DNA of 64,000 bases. Source: JAQBDA01 sp041301185 (GTDB lineage Bacteria; Chloroflexota; Anaerolineae; Anaerolineales; UBA4823). A program made the translations under genes and the position numbers. Every line of letters begins with the position of its first letter. Position 1 is the first letter of the stretch. Location of the stretch: positions 1-64,000 of the forward strand of contig JBFYSV010000202.1 of the NCBI GenBank assembly GCA_041301185.1, in the 5' to 3' direction. The notes below the pieces were generated by a model. It was not told where the DNA came from. It worked only from the letters and a program-made list of their open reading frames with translations, and did no database searches. Positions 35,141 through 43,781 of the stretch are shown in pieces.

Positions 35141-35815
35141 ATGTTTGTAGTCATCGTTGGTGGCGGTCGCACTGGTACCCAGCTTGCATCGATCTTGATT
35201 CTCCAAAAACATCAGGTTCACATCATCGAACGCCGTCCAGATGTTTTGGCGCGGATTCACCGAGAGTTGCCCACAGAGATCATTTATGAAGGTAATTATT
35301 CCGATCCCTTAGTCCTCGAGCAAGCTGGGGTGAAAAATGCTGATGTTGTGGCAGCCTGTACGGTGAATGATGCCGATAATCTGGCCGTTTGCTTCCTGGC
35401 TCGAAGGCGCTACAACACTCCTCGCACGATCGCGCGAGTCAACAATCCCCGCAATGCCTGGCTTTTTGATGAGAAGTTCCACGTAGATGTTGCCCTGAAC
35501 AACGCTGAGATCATGGCACGGATGATCGAAGAGGAAATGTCGATGGGCGACATGATTACACTCCTCAAGCTACGCAGGGGAGATTATTCGTTGGTCGAAG
35601 AGAAAGTTCCGCCCAAGGCAAAGCTGATTGGGATGGCGATCAAGGACCTGGCATTACCGGAGGAGTGCGTCATCGCAGCGATTATCCGACACGGCAAGGT
35701 CGTTGTTCCCAGAGGCATCACAGTTTTCGAGGAAGGTGATGAAGTACTGGCGATCACCTCCCACGATGGAGCCATCCAACTCATGGATTTGTTTTCACCG
35801 CCAAATCCCGTTTGA
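35141..35815 (+). CDS. TrkA/KtrA-type K+ uptake regulatory protein, second copy
   Basis: A 224-residue paralogue with GGGRTG and a conserved acidic residue at the end of the second strand (IIERRPD). Its RCK-C region carries IIRHGKVVVPRG and FEEGDEVLAI. The pair probably forms a mixed or alternative gating ring on a K+ transporter, as in actinobacterial CeoB/CeoC arrangements; that is by analogy. The rpmH promoter overlaps the stop of this gene. Confidence 0.85.
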   Translation: MFVVIVGGGRTGTQLASILILQKHQVHIIERRPDVLARIHRELPTEIIYEGNYSDPLVLEQAGVKNADVVAACTVNDADNLAVCFLARRRYNTPRTIARVNNPRNAWLFDEKFHVDVALNNAEIMARMIEEEMSMGDMITLLKLRRGDYSLVEEKVPPKAKLIGMAIKDLALPEECVIAAIIRHGKVVVPRGITVFEEGDEVLAITSHDGAIQLMDLFSPPNPV

Positions 35816-35840
35816 CCAAATTCAGTGGTTTGAGTATAAT
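35812..35840 (+). promoter_or_regulatory. Near-consensus promoter for rpmH
   Basis: TTGACC at 35812-35817 and TATAAT at 35835-35840 with a 17-base spacer, upstream of the ribosomal protein gene and overlapping the end of the second trkA-like gene. Confidence 0.75.
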
Positions 35841-35887
35841 AAAATTTCGTGTACGAAGAACTTATTGAAGAGAGATAGGGAATTTAA

Positions 35888-36064
35888 ATGCCAAAGAGAA
35901 CATATCAACCTAAGATTCGCCGCAGAGTGCGCGTCCATGGATTCCGAAATAAAATGGCGAACGCAGGAGGCCGTAAGGTTCTTAAGAGCCGCCGACTAAA
36001 AGGTCGTTACCGCTTGACGGTCTCCAAAAACAATCACGTGAAGAAAATCAATTGGAATAGCTAA
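35888..36064 (+). CDS. rpmH: 50S ribosomal protein L34
   Basis: A 58-residue basic protein that is missed by a 60-residue cut-off. It shows MPKRTYQPKIRRRV, HGFRNKM, NAGGRKVLKSRR and KGRYRLTVSK, which identify L34. Bacterial L34 usually has 44-47 residues and often ends at RLTVSK; here 11 more residues follow (ending KKINWNS). AGGGA precedes the ATG by about 7 bases. It opens the rpmH-rnpA-yidD-yidC-jag cluster, which in many bacteria lies at the replication origin. Confidence 0.95.
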   Translation: MPKRTYQPKIRRRVRVHGFRNKMANAGGRKVLKSRRLKGRYRLTVSKNNHVKKINWNS

Positions 36065-36126
36065 AGAGCGATGCACCTGGCAGGCGTTCCTTCTAATCCA
36101 GATCATGATTCGCATTAGACCCATAG

Positions 36127-36480
36127 GTGAAGCGCAGGTTTCGACTGACCCAATCAGCCGATTTCAAGCGGGTGAGGCGCCTCGGCAAGTCTTATCCTCA
36201 CCCGCTCATTGTGCTGGTTGCTATGCCTAATGATATCGATCATAGCCGGTTCGCAGTTGTCGCCGGACGAGTGGCAGGTAATGCCGTGCATCGAAACCGG
36301 GCGAAAAGGATTATTCGAGCCGTGCTGAATGATCTCCTCCCAGAAGTTACCCACGGATGGGATCTTGTATTCATTGCACGCCGTCCTATGCAGACTGCCA
36401 GTTATTGGCAAGCTCATGCATCGATCAAGCAATTATTGGGGCGCGCCCAGTTATTGGTTTCTGATAAGAGTTATGAATAA
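36127..36480 (+). CDS. rnpA: Ribonuclease P protein component
   Basis: A 117-residue basic protein that helps the RNase P RNA mature tRNA 5' ends. It starts with GTG (MKRRFRLTQSADFKRV) and shows the RNR signature in NAVHRNRAKR followed by IIRAVL. It overlaps yidD by 8 bases. The order rpmH-rnpA-yidD is the usual one. Confidence 0.93.
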   Translation: MKRRFRLTQSADFKRVRRLGKSYPHPLIVLVAMPNDIDHSRFAVVAGRVAGNAVHRNRAKRIIRAVLNDLLPEVTHGWDLVFIARRPMQTASYWQAHASIKQLLGRAQLLVSDKSYE

Positions 36481-36760
36481 CTCCTTCGATCAAGAATATC
36501 AATCTGAGCCATCTCTGCGCGATTTGCCTCTGACAATTCTCAACGTGCCGCGACTTCTGCTGCTCGCGCTTATTCGCCTCTACCAGATGACACTCTCGCG
36601 CGGATTGCCTCCGAACACCTGCCGCTTCTACCCATCTTGCTCCCACTATGGCTACCAGGCCATTTATAAACATGGAGTAATCAAAGGCGGTATCATGGCT
36701 GCCTGGCGGGTTATCCGCTGCAATCCATTCAACCCGGGAGGCTATGATCCCGTCCAATAG
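36473..36760 (+). CDS. yidD: Membrane protein insertion efficiency factor YidD
   Basis: A 95-residue protein with the family signature CRFYPSCSHYGYQAI, HGVIKGG and CNPFNPGGYDPV. YidD is a small membrane-associated factor that aids YidC-dependent insertion. The frame is open 144 bases upstream, but ATG at 36473 overlapping the rnpA stop is chosen since family members start there. An N-terminal extension of about 20 residues precedes the usual start. Confidence 0.92.
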   Translation: MNNSFDQEYQSEPSLRDLPLTILNVPRLLLLALIRLYQMTLSRGLPPNTCRFYPSCSHYGYQAIYKHGVIKGGIMAAWRVIRCNPFNPGGYDPVQ

Positions 36761-36842
36761 CAACCCTGGTCTATGAGCTAAAACAAAACTGGTGACATGG
36801 CTGGCGTTCATCATGCCTGGGTAAATAGAATTAGACAAAAAC

Positions 36843-37919
36843 ATGAAATTAAAAACAGCTTCCATATTGCTCTTCTTTACGATCGCATCCATAACCCTTG
36901 CGGGTTGTACTGGAGCAACCAACGCCGCGTCGAGCTGGCCCGGGTTGAACGCAGACCAGGAACATGCATACGTTGCATTCAATCAGTTCGTTTATGCAAT
37001 CAATCTCAGCAATGGTCTTGAAAAATGGCGTTTTCCGATCGAAGCGGATAACAAAGTCTCGTTTTACGCAACCCCTGAACTGAGCCAGGATGGCCAGTTA
37101 CTGGTGGGTGATTACAGCAATAAGCTGCACAGCCTGAATCCTGCCACTGGAACTGAGAACTGGCTCTTCGATGACGCGACAGACCGGTATATCAGTGGAG
37201 CGCTGGCCTTTAATGACCGCATCTATGCTGCCAATAATGGGCATCAACTTTACGCGCTTGATCCATCCGGAAATCTCTTGTGGGAGTTTGAAACGGAAGG
37301 TCCATTGTGGGCCAAACCGACCACCGATGAACGCTGCGATTGCATCTATTTGCCATCGATGGATCACCACATGTATGCGGTGGTCGCTGAAACCGGCGAG
37401 TTAAAATGGCAGTCTGAGTCACTTGGCGGGTCTATTGTCGGGAACCCCACAATGAATGAAGCAGGGAGGATATTCTTCGGCACGTTTGGTAGTGAAATAT
37501 TGGCTTTAGACTCCCAAACGGGCGCTTCTGTCTGGCGGACGCCAACTTCAGAGTGGGTATGGGGCGGACCGCAGCTCTACCAGGATCAATTATTCGTAGG
37601 CGATCTGGGGGGAACATTTTATGCCCTGGATTCTAATACCGGCACGATTGAGTGGCAAAAACAATTGGACGGGAGCATTACAGCCTCCCCCTTGGTCACG
37701 GATGACGCCATTTATATCCCTACAGAAAATGGCATTTTATACGCTCTTGATCTCAATGGCAACAATCTGTGGAACAAGCAATTTGAAACCAAACTGCATA
37801 CAACCCCTGTCATCTCCGGTGATCTAATCCTGGTTGCCGCCAACGGAGGCGATGAGCTACTCTACGCATTGGAGACAAATGGAAATCAAAAATGGGTATT
37901 TATCCCAGAGAAGAAATAG
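36843..37919 (+). CDS. PQQ-like beta-propeller lipoprotein (BamB-like fold)
   Basis: A 358-residue exported lipoprotein. The signal peptide ends in a lipobox with Cys22 (ITLAGC). The rest consists of about seven repeats of the pattern Y/FALD-x-x-TG-x-x-W typical of PQQ-like/BamB propellers (for example LHSLNPATGTENW and FYALDSNTGTIEW). It sits between yidD and yidC, with 13 bases to yidC, so it is likely in the same transcript. The fold is clear but the role is not: it could help membrane protein insertion or folding on the outer side. BamB itself belongs to outer-membrane assembly and is not implied. Confidence 0.8.
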   Translation: MKLKTASILLFFTIASITLAGCTGATNAASSWPGLNADQEHAYVAFNQFVYAINLSNGLEKWRFPIEADNKVSFYATPELSQDGQLLVGDYSNKLHSLNPATGTENWLFDDATDRYISGALAFNDRIYAANNGHQLYALDPSGNLLWEFETEGPLWAKPTTDERCDCIYLPSMDHHMYAVVAETGELKWQSESLGGSIVGNPTMNEAGRIFFGTFGSEILALDSQTGASVWRTPTSEWVWGGPQLYQDQLFVGDLGGTFYALDSNTGTIEWQKQLDGSITASPLVTDDAIYIPTENGILYALDLNGNNLWNKQFETKLHTTPVISGDLILVAANGGDELLYALETNGNQKWVFIPEKK

Positions 37920-37932
37920 GCGGACCTAACCT

Positions 37933-38715
37933 ATGTGGGATTTACTGATTATCAATCCAATGGTTAATACCCTGTTGGGGATCTACGCGGTCCTTAGCCG
38001 GGTGTTTGGACCAGAGAATATGTTCGGTCTGGCTATCATTTTCTTTACAATCCTCATCCGCCTGATCACTTATCCGCTTACCATACAGCAGATGAAGGGC
38101 GCTCAGGGTATGCAGGAGATGCAAAAATCAAAGAAATGGCAGGAAATCCAGAAGAAGTACAAGGACAATCGGGAAAAGCTGGCTCAAGAGCAGATGGCGC
38201 TTTACAAAGAAATGGGGATTAGCCCATTTAGCTCCTGCCTACCAACCTTAATCCAATTCCCGATTATCATCGGACTTTACCAGGCTATCATCCGATGTCT
38301 AGCAGTAACACCTGTCCAGCTGCTCGATCTATCCAAGCATATCTATCCGTTCATCGATGGCGCTGCTCTGATCCCCTTGAACAATCAATTCCTGTGGATG
38401 AATCTAAGCCAACCTGAGCGCTTGTACATATTCGGCATCGGCATTCCAGTGCTGGCAATCATCGTGGTGATTACCACCTACATGCAATCCAAGCTGATGA
38501 CCCCGCCTGCTCAACCCGGCGAACAGGGAGCCCAGATTTCTCAGGCGATGAACCTGTATATGCCTTTCTTAATGGGCTGGCTGGCATATTCATTCTCTTC
38601 TGGTCTCTCCCTATATTTTGTGACCAGCAACGTCGTAGGCATCTTACAATACGCCGCCATGGGAAAAGTAAATTGGCGCAACCTGATCCCTTCGCTGCCG
38701 AAAAGAACTCGCTAA
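37933..38715 (+). CDS. yidC: Membrane protein insertase YidC
   Basis: A 260-residue YidC/Oxa1 protein without the large periplasmic domain of proteobacterial YidC, as in Gram-positive bacteria. Five membrane helices are visible, starting near residues 5-25, then an amphipathic basic segment (KWQEIQKKYKDNREKLAQEQ) and a conserved PFSSCLPTLIQFPI helix. It inserts proteins alone or with SecYEG. jag follows 35 bases downstream. Confidence 0.95.
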   Translation: MWDLLIINPMVNTLLGIYAVLSRVFGPENMFGLAIIFFTILIRLITYPLTIQQMKGAQGMQEMQKSKKWQEIQKKYKDNREKLAQEQMALYKEMGISPFSSCLPTLIQFPIIIGLYQAIIRCLAVTPVQLLDLSKHIYPFIDGAALIPLNNQFLWMNLSQPERLYIFGIGIPVLAIIVVITTYMQSKLMTPPAQPGEQGAQISQAMNLYMPFLMGWLAYSFSSGLSLYFVTSNVVGILQYAAMGKVNWRNLIPSLPKRTR

Positions 38716-38750
38716 TGGGTATGTGAATCCGCAATTATTACGAGGCAGAT

Positions 38751-39539
38751 ATGGAAAATCGAGCTACATTAGAGGTAATTGCTCCTACAATTGAAGAAGC
38801 TATCGCGAAAGGCATCGATGAGCTAGGTGTACCGGAGGAAGCAGTTGATATCGAAATTCTTGACCCGGGTAGCAAGGGTTTATTCGGGATCGGCTCCCGT
38901 CAAGCCAGGGTACGGCTGGTCGTAAAATCCGATTCTCAACCCGGAGGGGTGACTGATAAGGCACCTGTAACTTGGATAAGCCAACAACCAAGCGTCTCTG
39001 CAGAAGCAATGCCTGCAACCTTAGAGGAGAGTGCTACCAGCGACTATTCCGGGCAGACAGCAGACAAAGAAGATATCACCCTGTACGTTGCCAGAGAAAC
39101 CGTGGTCGAGCTTCTGGAGAAAATGAAAGTCCGGGCAACAGTAAAAGCATACTATGGTGAACCAGACGAAGCCCAGAGCCGCGCCCCGGTATGTGTTGAT
39201 ATCAATGGCAAGGATCTCAGTATCCTGATCGGCAGACAATCCGAGACGCTTAATGCCCTGCAATATATATCCAGCCTGATTGCAAGTAAAGAACTTGGTC
39301 ACTCAATACCCCTGGTAGTTGACGTCGAAGGGTATCGCAAAAGACGACAGCAGCAAATCCGCTATCTGGCTCGGCGAATGGCAGAGCAAGCCGTGAAGAC
39401 CGGTCGGCGGCAGATTTTAGAACCTATGCCCGCAAACGAGCGGCGGATCGTGCATATTGAGCTGCGTGATAATCAGTCTGTAACCACCGAAAGTGTTGGT
39501 GAAGAGCCTCGGCGTAAAGTGACCGTAATACCAAAATAA
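38751..39539 (+). CDS. jag: RNA-binding protein Jag/KhpB
   Basis: A 262-residue protein with a Jag-N domain (residues 1-52, ending GIGSRQARV), a variable linker, a KH domain (about 112-190, with the GxxG-like LIGRQSE) and an R3H domain (195-262). KhpB is a global RNA-binding protein linked to cell wall and division control. It closes the yidC cluster; a clear terminator follows. Confidence 0.92.
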   Translation: MENRATLEVIAPTIEEAIAKGIDELGVPEEAVDIEILDPGSKGLFGIGSRQARVRLVVKSDSQPGGVTDKAPVTWISQQPSVSAEAMPATLEESATSDYSGQTADKEDITLYVARETVVELLEKMKVRATVKAYYGEPDEAQSRAPVCVDINGKDLSILIGRQSETLNALQYISSLIASKELGHSIPLVVDVEGYRKRRQQQIRYLARRMAEQAVKTGRRQILEPMPANERRIVHIELRDNQSVTTESVGEEPRRKVTVIPK

Positions 39540-39575
39540 GTCATTCTTCGGCTTCGATTTTTCTAAAGTGTAATC

Positions 39576-39608
39576 AACCCCGTCAATTGCTTACTGACGG
39601 GGTTTTCC
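39576..39608 (+). terminator. Rho-independent terminator after jag
   Basis: A 10-bp stem (39576-39585 with 39595-39604) with a 9-base loop followed by TTTTCC. Confidence 0.85.
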
Positions 39609-39639
39609 TATGCTTCGTCATCCGGGTGGACTCTTCGTG

Positions 39640-39645
39640 TATAAT
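39640..39645 (+). promoter_or_regulatory. Consensus -10 box 6 bases before the PfkB gene
   Basis: TATAAT, then TCAAGT, then ATG at 39652; predicted leaderless transcript. No good -35 element is visible. Confidence 0.55.
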
Positions 39646-39651
39646 TCAAGT

Positions 39652-40500
39652 ATGCGCCAGATCACTCCACTTGAGCCAGTTGATTATTTAGTCCTCGGGC
39701 ACATCACCATCGATCAAACGCCACAAGGACCGCGCCTCGGCGGTGGGGTTACATATTCCGCCCTTACAGCCCGAGCGTTAGGTCTGCGAGTTGGCATTGT
39801 AACTTCCTGGGGGCAAGAAATTCCTCTTGGACTCCTGAGCGATATACCTATCATTAACTATCCTAGCGAAACCAGCACCACTTTCGAGAATATCTCCAAA
39901 GGCAATACTCGAGAGCAATATATCCACTCCACCGCATCCAGCCTTTACCTGAACACGATCCCTGACCCGTGGCGTAGCGCCCCAATCGTTCATCTGGCTC
40001 CTGTCGCTCAGGAAGTAGATCCTTCATTAGTGCGTAATTTTCCCACGGCGTTGATTGCCGTTACCCCCCAGGGCTGGTTGCGCACCTGGGATAGAGCAAA
40101 GGTAGTTCAATCAACCGAATGGCCTGAGGCATCCTTCGTGTTGCAAAGAGCAGGCGCAGCGGTTATCAGCATCAATGATGTTGATAACGACGAGACCCGA
40201 ATTGAAGAAATGGCAACTGCCTGCCGCGTTTTAGCTGTAACCGAGGGTGCCAGGGGAACCCGCCTCTATTGGAATGGAGATATCCGCCGCTTTCGCCCGC
40301 CAGAGGTCAATGAGATCGATAGCGTTGGCGCAGGTGATATTTTTGCGGCGGCATTTTTCGTTCGCCTATACACAACCCGCGATCCCTGGGAATCCGCCAG
40401 GTTTGCTACTCTTTTATCTGCATATTCCGTTACACGATCCGGCCTGGAGAGCATCCCCACCAGTGAGGAGATCCAGGAGTCCTTGGTTGAGGTATTTTAA
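39652..40500 (+). CDS. PfkB family carbohydrate or nucleoside kinase
   Basis: A 282-residue ribokinase-fold enzyme. It begins with VDYLVLGHITIDQTP, has LGGGVTYSALTARALG in the substrate lid, and the ATP anion hole and catalytic base in DSVGAGDIF. The substrate (sugar or nucleoside) cannot be deduced. The frame is open 42 bases upstream, but the ATG at 39652 is preferred because TATAAT lies 6 bases before it and the family starts here. parA starts 3 bases after the stop. Confidence 0.8.
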   Translation: MRQITPLEPVDYLVLGHITIDQTPQGPRLGGGVTYSALTARALGLRVGIVTSWGQEIPLGLLSDIPIINYPSETSTTFENISKGNTREQYIHSTASSLYLNTIPDPWRSAPIVHLAPVAQEVDPSLVRNFPTALIAVTPQGWLRTWDRAKVVQSTEWPEASFVLQRAGAAVISINDVDNDETRIEEMATACRVLAVTEGARGTRLYWNGDIRRFRPPEVNEIDSVGAGDIFAAAFFVRLYTTRDPWESARFATLLSAYSVTRSGLESIPTSEEIQESLVEVF

Positions 40501-40503
40501 CGA

Positions 40504-41295
40504 ATGGGGTATGTCTATACGCTAGTCAACCAAAAAGGCGGGGTGGGGAAGACCACCACCGCCATCAACCTGGGTGCGTACCTGGCGTATTATGGACAGC
40601 GGGTTCTGATCGTTGACCTCGATCCTCAGGCAAACGCCACCTCCAGCTTGAAAATCGACAAAAATACGGTTCGTGGCGGCACATACGAGGCGCTCATTCG
40701 ATCCTCTACTCTCAGCCATCATATTCTGCATAACCCGCGCTTGAAGCTATCCCTGCTCCCCTCCTCCCCTGCCCTGGCAGGTGCTGAAGTTGAATTGGTG
40801 AATGAACTTGCCAGGGAGACCCGCTTGAAGAAAGCTCTCGATCCAATCCTGGATCGCTATGATTATATTCTTATCGATTGCCCGCCATCACTTGGCTTAT
40901 TGACTCTGAATGGGATTGTTGCTGCCCTGGATGGCGTCATTATCCCGGTTCAGTGTGAATACCTGGCGCTCGAGGGATTGAGCCAGCTCACCCAAACCTT
41001 AAATCGCGTCCGGTCTGCAATCTTTCCAGCTCTGAAGGTCTTTGGGGTGGTTTTAACCATGTATGACGGGAGGACAAATTTGGCGAATGATGTGGTTAGC
41101 GAGGTCCGGCGCTATTTCTCCGACCGGGTATTCCAAAGTCTGATTCCCCGCAGTGTTCGCCTGGCTGAAGCACCCTCCTATGGACAACCGATCACTGTAT
41201 ACGCGCCACAATCGAGCGGTGCAGAAGCCTATGCTGCCCTTGCCAGGGAAGTTCTGGAATTAAACGGTGTCCGTATCCCCACACTACAGGCTTAA
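40504..41295 (+). CDS. parA: Chromosome partitioning ATPase ParA (Soj)
   Basis: A 263-residue ParA. The deviant Walker A KGGVGKTT is at residues 11-18, with VDLDPQANATS and the IDCPPSLGLLT Walker B segment. It binds DNA as an ATP dimer and drives origin segregation with ParB. parB begins 6 bases downstream. No consensus parS site (TGTTTCACGTGAAACA) was seen in the window. Confidence 0.95.
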   Translation: MGYVYTLVNQKGGVGKTTTAINLGAYLAYYGQRVLIVDLDPQANATSSLKIDKNTVRGGTYEALIRSSTLSHHILHNPRLKLSLLPSSPALAGAEVELVNELARETRLKKALDPILDRYDYILIDCPPSLGLLTLNGIVAALDGVIIPVQCEYLALEGLSQLTQTLNRVRSAIFPALKVFGVVLTMYDGRTNLANDVVSEVRRYFSDRVFQSLIPRSVRLAEAPSYGQPITVYAPQSSGAEAYAALAREVLELNGVRIPTLQA

Positions 41296-41301
41296 CTTAC
41301 T

Positions 41302-42159
41302 ATGACCCGAAAAACTGGACTTGGGCGAGGCTTAGATGCTCTGATCCCCGGGGGCGAACCACCCTCCACGGGTGTTATTGAAATACCAGTAAATCTGATC
41401 ACTCCAAACCCGAGACAGCCACGCAGTCGCTTCGACGCCGAGGAATTATCTGAGCTGGCTGACTCCATAAAAGAGCACGGTGTCCTTCAACCGATCATCG
41501 TATCTTTTGATGAACATGACTCCCAATATGTGCTGATTGCCGGTGAAAGGCGCTGGATGGCAGCTCGACAAGCCGGTCTGGAATCGATTCCATCCATAGT
41601 GCGCGAAGTCAACGATCAGCAGCGCGTCGAGCTGGCTTTGATCGAGAACGTCCAACGTTCCGATCTCAGCCCCCTGGAAGCGGCCGAAGCATATCACCAG
41701 TTAAGTGAAGAGTTTGCACTGTCTCATGATCAAATTTCTACAAGAGTAGGGAAAAGCCGCACCACGATTACCAACACTCTCCGGCTCTTAAAACTCCCAA
41801 TAGATGTAAAAACCGCCCTGGCCGAAGACCGGATTAGCGAAGGGCATGCCAGGGCGTTGCTGTCCTTGAACAATCCACAGGCCCAGACCGCAGCCTTGCA
41901 GACCATCCTGGCAAAAGACCTGACAGTGCGCCAGACGGAACAACTGGTACGAAAGCTGAGTGGAGAGAAGCCGGCACCGGTTCCCAAACCGACGGCTGCG
42001 CCAGAAATTTTATCCCTGGAAGAACAATTGCGCTCGCGGTTGGGTACAAAAGTGAAAGTCAACCCCCGCAAAAAGGGCGGCTCAATTGTTATTCATTATT
42101 TTTCAACCGAAGAGCTCAATTCATTGCTGGACCTCCTCCTCGGAAATTCACAAGACTGA
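41302..42159 (+). CDS. parB: Chromosome partitioning protein ParB
   Basis: A 285-residue ParB. The N-terminal CTPase/parS-loading domain has NPRQPR and GERRWMA boxes, the central helix-turn-helix spans about residues 130-180 (SHDQISTRVGKSR), and the C-terminal dimerisation domain ends the protein. It binds parS and slides on DNA with CTP. It is the last gene of the parAB pair; the amidohydrolase begins 17 bases later and may be cotranscribed. Confidence 0.94.
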   Translation: MTRKTGLGRGLDALIPGGEPPSTGVIEIPVNLITPNPRQPRSRFDAEELSELADSIKEHGVLQPIIVSFDEHDSQYVLIAGERRWMAARQAGLESIPSIVREVNDQQRVELALIENVQRSDLSPLEAAEAYHQLSEEFALSHDQISTRVGKSRTTITNTLRLLKLPIDVKTALAEDRISEGHARALLSLNNPQAQTAALQTILAKDLTVRQTEQLVRKLSGEKPAPVPKPTAAPEILSLEEQLRSRLGTKVKVNPRKKGGSIVIHYFSTEELNSLLDLLLGNSQD

Positions 42160-42176
42160 CCAACGCAGGACATTCT

Positions 42177-43760
42177 ATGCTGGCTATCACTAACGCTAAC
42201 ATCTATACTTTTGACGCGGCTCAACCCTGTGTCGAGGCTCTACTGATTGACCGGGGTAATGTAATCTTAGCAGGGAGCAATGACTTAATCACATCCGAGA
42301 TAAAAGCAGGAGATACCAGACAAGACCTGGATGGTCTCACAATAATCCCCGGGCTGACAGATGCCCATATCCATCTCGAACTGTACGCATTTTCTCTGCA
42401 AAAGGTGGATTGTGAAACGGATACGAAAGAAGAGTGCCTGCGGCGTGTGAAGGATCGCTCTCTGCGTGCTTCCCAGGGAGAATGGATCCTGGGGCATGGT
42501 TGGAACCAGAATAACTGGCATGCGGGTTTTGGCACAAATGCAGACCTGGATGCCATCACCACCACCAACCCGATTTATCTCACCGCAAAATCACTACATG
42601 CCGGATGGGCAAACTCCCAGGCGTTACGACTGGCAAATATTACTCCCAACACACCAAACCCCCCAGGCGGTCAGATTGGCCGAGATGCTAAAGGTAATCC
42701 GAATGGTATCGTCTTTGAGAGTGCCATGGAGCTTGTCGCCCGGGTAATTCCGGAACCGAGCATAGAACAAACCGTTCAAGCAATCCAGGCTGCCCAGGTC
42801 ATTTTGTGGCAAGCCGGTATTACAGCAGTGCATGATTTTGATCGCCGGCGTTGTTTCCAGGCGTTACAAATCCTGCACAATCGCGGCGAGCTTGGAATCC
42901 GGGTTTTGAAGAGTATCCCGCTAGAAGACCTGCCCCACGTTATTGCGCTTGGCATCCGCAGCGGATTTGGCGATGACTTTCTTCGCATTGGCAGTCTGAA
43001 GGCATTTGCAGATGGCGCCCTTGGTCCCCACACCGCGGCGATGCTTCAACCTTATGCAGACGATCCCAGAAACCGGGGTATGTTGCTCCTTGACCGGGAA
43101 GAGTTAGCCGAACAAGGTCGCCAGGCGGTCGAGAATGGGATCAGCCTGGCAGTCCATGCAATTGGCGACCTTGCAAATCATGAAGTTCTGGATGCTTTCG
43201 AACAGATTCGTTTGTTCGAGCGCCAGCAAGGCCTTCCTGAATTACGCCATCGCATTGAGCATGTCCAGCTCATCCACCCACAGGATGTTAACCGCCTTGC
43301 GAGACTCAAGATTATTGCCTCCATGCAACCCATCCATGCAACCTCAGATATGCTAATGGCTGACCGCTTCTGGGGTGGACGTTCCAGGCTGGCCTACGCC
43401 TGGCGCAGCCAGCTCGATCATGGAGCAATACTTGCTTTTGGATCCGATGCGCCGGTCGAATCTCCCAACCCGTTTTGGGGACTTCATGCAGCAGTCACCC
43501 GCCAGAGACCGGATGGGACACCATCTGCAGATGGATGGTATCCTGCCCAAAGACTGAGCCTGACCGAGGCAATCCAGGCGTATACCCGCGGCGCAGCCCA
43601 TACCGCCGGTATGGAATCTCGCCTGGGCAGGCTGGCGCCCGGATACCTGGCAGACTTGATTGTCTTGCCATCCGATCCATTCAAGGTAGCACCCAATCAA
43701 ATACGGGACTTGCGTCCCGTATCAACCATGGTATCTGGTAATTGGGTATTCCAAAGCTAA
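42177..43760 (+). CDS. Amidohydrolase, YtcJ-like
   Basis: A 527-residue metal-dependent hydrolase of the amidohydrolase 3 group. The metal ligands include DAHIHLE (HxH), a histidine in LAVHAIGD and another in HRIEHVQLI, and the final aspartate in FGSDAPVESPNPFWG. YtcJ-like enzymes have poorly known substrates such as N-substituted amides or formamides. It starts 17 bases after parB. It converges with the response regulator gene. Confidence 0.85.
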   Translation: MLAITNANIYTFDAAQPCVEALLIDRGNVILAGSNDLITSEIKAGDTRQDLDGLTIIPGLTDAHIHLELYAFSLQKVDCETDTKEECLRRVKDRSLRASQGEWILGHGWNQNNWHAGFGTNADLDAITTTNPIYLTAKSLHAGWANSQALRLANITPNTPNPPGGQIGRDAKGNPNGIVFESAMELVARVIPEPSIEQTVQAIQAAQVILWQAGITAVHDFDRRRCFQALQILHNRGELGIRVLKSIPLEDLPHVIALGIRSGFGDDFLRIGSLKAFADGALGPHTAAMLQPYADDPRNRGMLLLDREELAEQGRQAVENGISLAVHAIGDLANHEVLDAFEQIRLFERQQGLPELRHRIEHVQLIHPQDVNRLARLKIIASMQPIHATSDMLMADRFWGGRSRLAYAWRSQLDHGAILAFGSDAPVESPNPFWGLHAAVTRQRPDGTPSADGWYPAQRLSLTEAIQAYTRGAAHTAGMESRLGRLAPGYLADLIVLPSDPFKVAPNQIRDLRPVSTMVSGNWVFQS

Positions 43761-43781
43761 AGTGAATCCCAGGCGAGCTTA

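Noticed and set aside
40504..42159. parS or DnaA-box cluster near parAB and rpmH
   Set aside because: No TGTTTCACGTGAAACA-like site or group of TTATCCACA boxes was found; partial matches near 50886 and 51157 are poor.
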